DNA of 64,000 bases, taken from the NCBI GenBank assembly GCA_965603725.1, contig CBFDEC010000015.1, positions 4,577 to 68,576 of the forward strand, in the 5' to 3' direction. Positions 63,253 through 64,000 of this stretch are shown here, in pieces (position 1 is the stretch's first letter; the number at the start of each line of letters is the position of its first letter). Source of the DNA: JAGGSN01 sp965603725 (GTDB lineage: Bacteria; Zixibacteria; MSB-5A5; UBA10806; 4484-95). The notes beneath the pieces were generated by a model. The model ran no database searches. It was not told the DNA's origin and worked only from the letters and a program-made list of their open reading frames with translations. The position numbers were made by a program, and so were the translations under genes.

Positions 63253-64000
63253 ATGAAGTTTCTATCAACAATATTTATTGCAGTAATCTCTTTATGTTGC
63301 GTGGCTTTTGCTGCTGATGTATACGTTGGCAATGAAAGACCAGTCCCGGAAAAAGAACTCATGGTTACGAAGTATAACACCTCCGTAGAATCAAATGTTG
63401 TCAAAACTATGGGTACTCCAAATGTACCTGACCAAAATATCATTCTGCAGGGCGGCGATACTATCGGCGATGCAACCGAGATTTCCGAACTCCCATATGA
63501 TGACACAGGCACAACCACCGGCTACAACAATGACTACGTTGGAAGCTGTATTTATGACGCCGGCGCTCCTGATGTTGTTTACGCATACACACCCGATGCT
63601 GATATGGAAATCACCGCCAACACTTTTGGCAGCAGCTTTGATACCGGTCTTTATGTGTATGAAAACGACGAAAGCAATGAAATCGCCTGCAACGATGACG
63701 CCGGGAGTCTTCAGTCTGAAGTCACTTTTAACGCCACAAGCGGCAATACATATTATTTCATCATCAATGGCTATTATCAGGCTAATGGCGATTATATTTT
63801 TCATGTTGAAGCGGCCGTTCTCTGTATAGTCGAATGCCCTCCTAACGGCATCGAGGAAGGCGAACCGGATTGCGGCCCTGACTATGTGGACGAATACAAC
63901 GGCGGCTGCAATTCCGAACCGTCAATATTTCAGCCAATCGCGCTTTATGACATAATCTGCGGCACATCGGGTACATACCTTTATGGCAGCAACAACTATC
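63253..64000 (+). CDS. Start of an exported protein with PPC-like domain (cut by window end)
   Basis: 249 codons visible. Signal peptide KFLSTIFIAVISLCCVAFAA, preceded by AAAGAGGTG. Residues about 55-185 follow the bacterial pre-peptidase C-terminal style: DTIGDATEISELPYDDTGTT, YVGSCIYDAGAPDVVYAYTP, then ANTFGSSFDTGLYVYENDES and GNTYYFIINGYYQANGDYIF. A Cys-rich section follows (CIVECPPNGIEEGEPDCGPD). Calcium-binding Asp/Asn clusters are frequent. The C-terminus, where a FlgD-type tail might be, is outside the window. Secreted; function unknown. Confidence 0.85.
   Translation, partial: MKFLSTIFIAVISLCCVAFAADVYVGNERPVPEKELMVTKYNTSVESNVVKTMGTPNVPDQNIILQGGDTIGDATEISELPYDDTGTTTGYNNDYVGSCIYDAGAPDVVYAYTPDADMEITANTFGSSFDTGLYVYENDESNEIACNDDAGSLQSEVTFNATSGNTYYFIINGYYQANGDYIFHVEAAVLCIVECPPNGIEEGEPDCGPDYVDEYNGGCNSEPSIFQPIALYDIICGTSGTYLYGSNNY

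Overview
The window looks like chromosome from an uncultured Gram-negative bacterium, probably anaerobic and probably of the FCB superphylum (Zixibacteria-like). Three things point that way. There is an outer-membrane toolkit (lpxA, lpxB, tolB, pal, cpoB, secretin, several beta-barrels). Two secreted proteins end in a FlgD/T9SS-type tail with the NYPNPFN signature. Gld-type ABC genes, DUF2723, CBM9/DUF5916 and beta-helix proteins are the kind common in that group. The phylum is inference; no rRNA or ribosomal protein gene is present.

Layout. 0-3.4 kb: tail of a secreted FG-GAP protein, thiamine pyrophosphokinase, and a K+-dependent type membrane pyrophosphatase. 3.9-8.2 kb: a double-receiver protein and a one-gene restriction-modification enzyme. 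8.4-9.8 kb: an HdrC/HdrB pair. 9.9-13.6 kb: an interrupted gene, a zinc-ribbon/CFI-box protein, an outer-membrane protein and a LUD protein, separated by palindromic repeats. 13.8-16.9 kb: tolB-pal-cpoB, then tRNA-Ser(UGA). 17.4-18.3 kb: three overlapping small genes (DUF3467, unknown, DUF2283). 18.6-21.4 kb: lpxA, a Gfo/Idh/MocA oxidoreductase and lpxB. 21.5-27.5 kb: a beta-helix protein, then a GldA / GldF-GldG fusion / DUF4340 operon.

27.7-30.8 kb is a small defence island: a TSPPY methyltransferase with an XhoI/PaeR7I-family endonuclease, and a HARE-HTH protein with a PD-(D/E)XK-like domain. Both units carry the same short sequence at the 3' end and the same promoter block at the 5' end. 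30.9-37 kb encodes outer-membrane barrels and a DUF2723 protein. 37.2-43.9 kb is one operon running ftsE-ftsX-envC-holB-ricT-metG. At 44.5 kb is a single 35-residue basic protein with a full-length Shine-Dalgarno sequence and a strong terminator. 45-55.2 kb is a type II secretion/type IV pilus-like operon in which two tandem pseudopilins carry extra beta-sandwich domains. 55.6-64 kb encodes secreted proteins: a dockerin-repeat protein, a gingipain-type C25 protein with an LVIVD lipoprotein, and the start of another exported protein.

Gene expression signals are readable. Many genes have TTGAC-N16/17-TA-rich promoters. Three of these place the -10 hexamer exactly 6 nt before the ATG, which predicts leaderless mRNAs. 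No transposase, CRISPR array or replication origin was seen.
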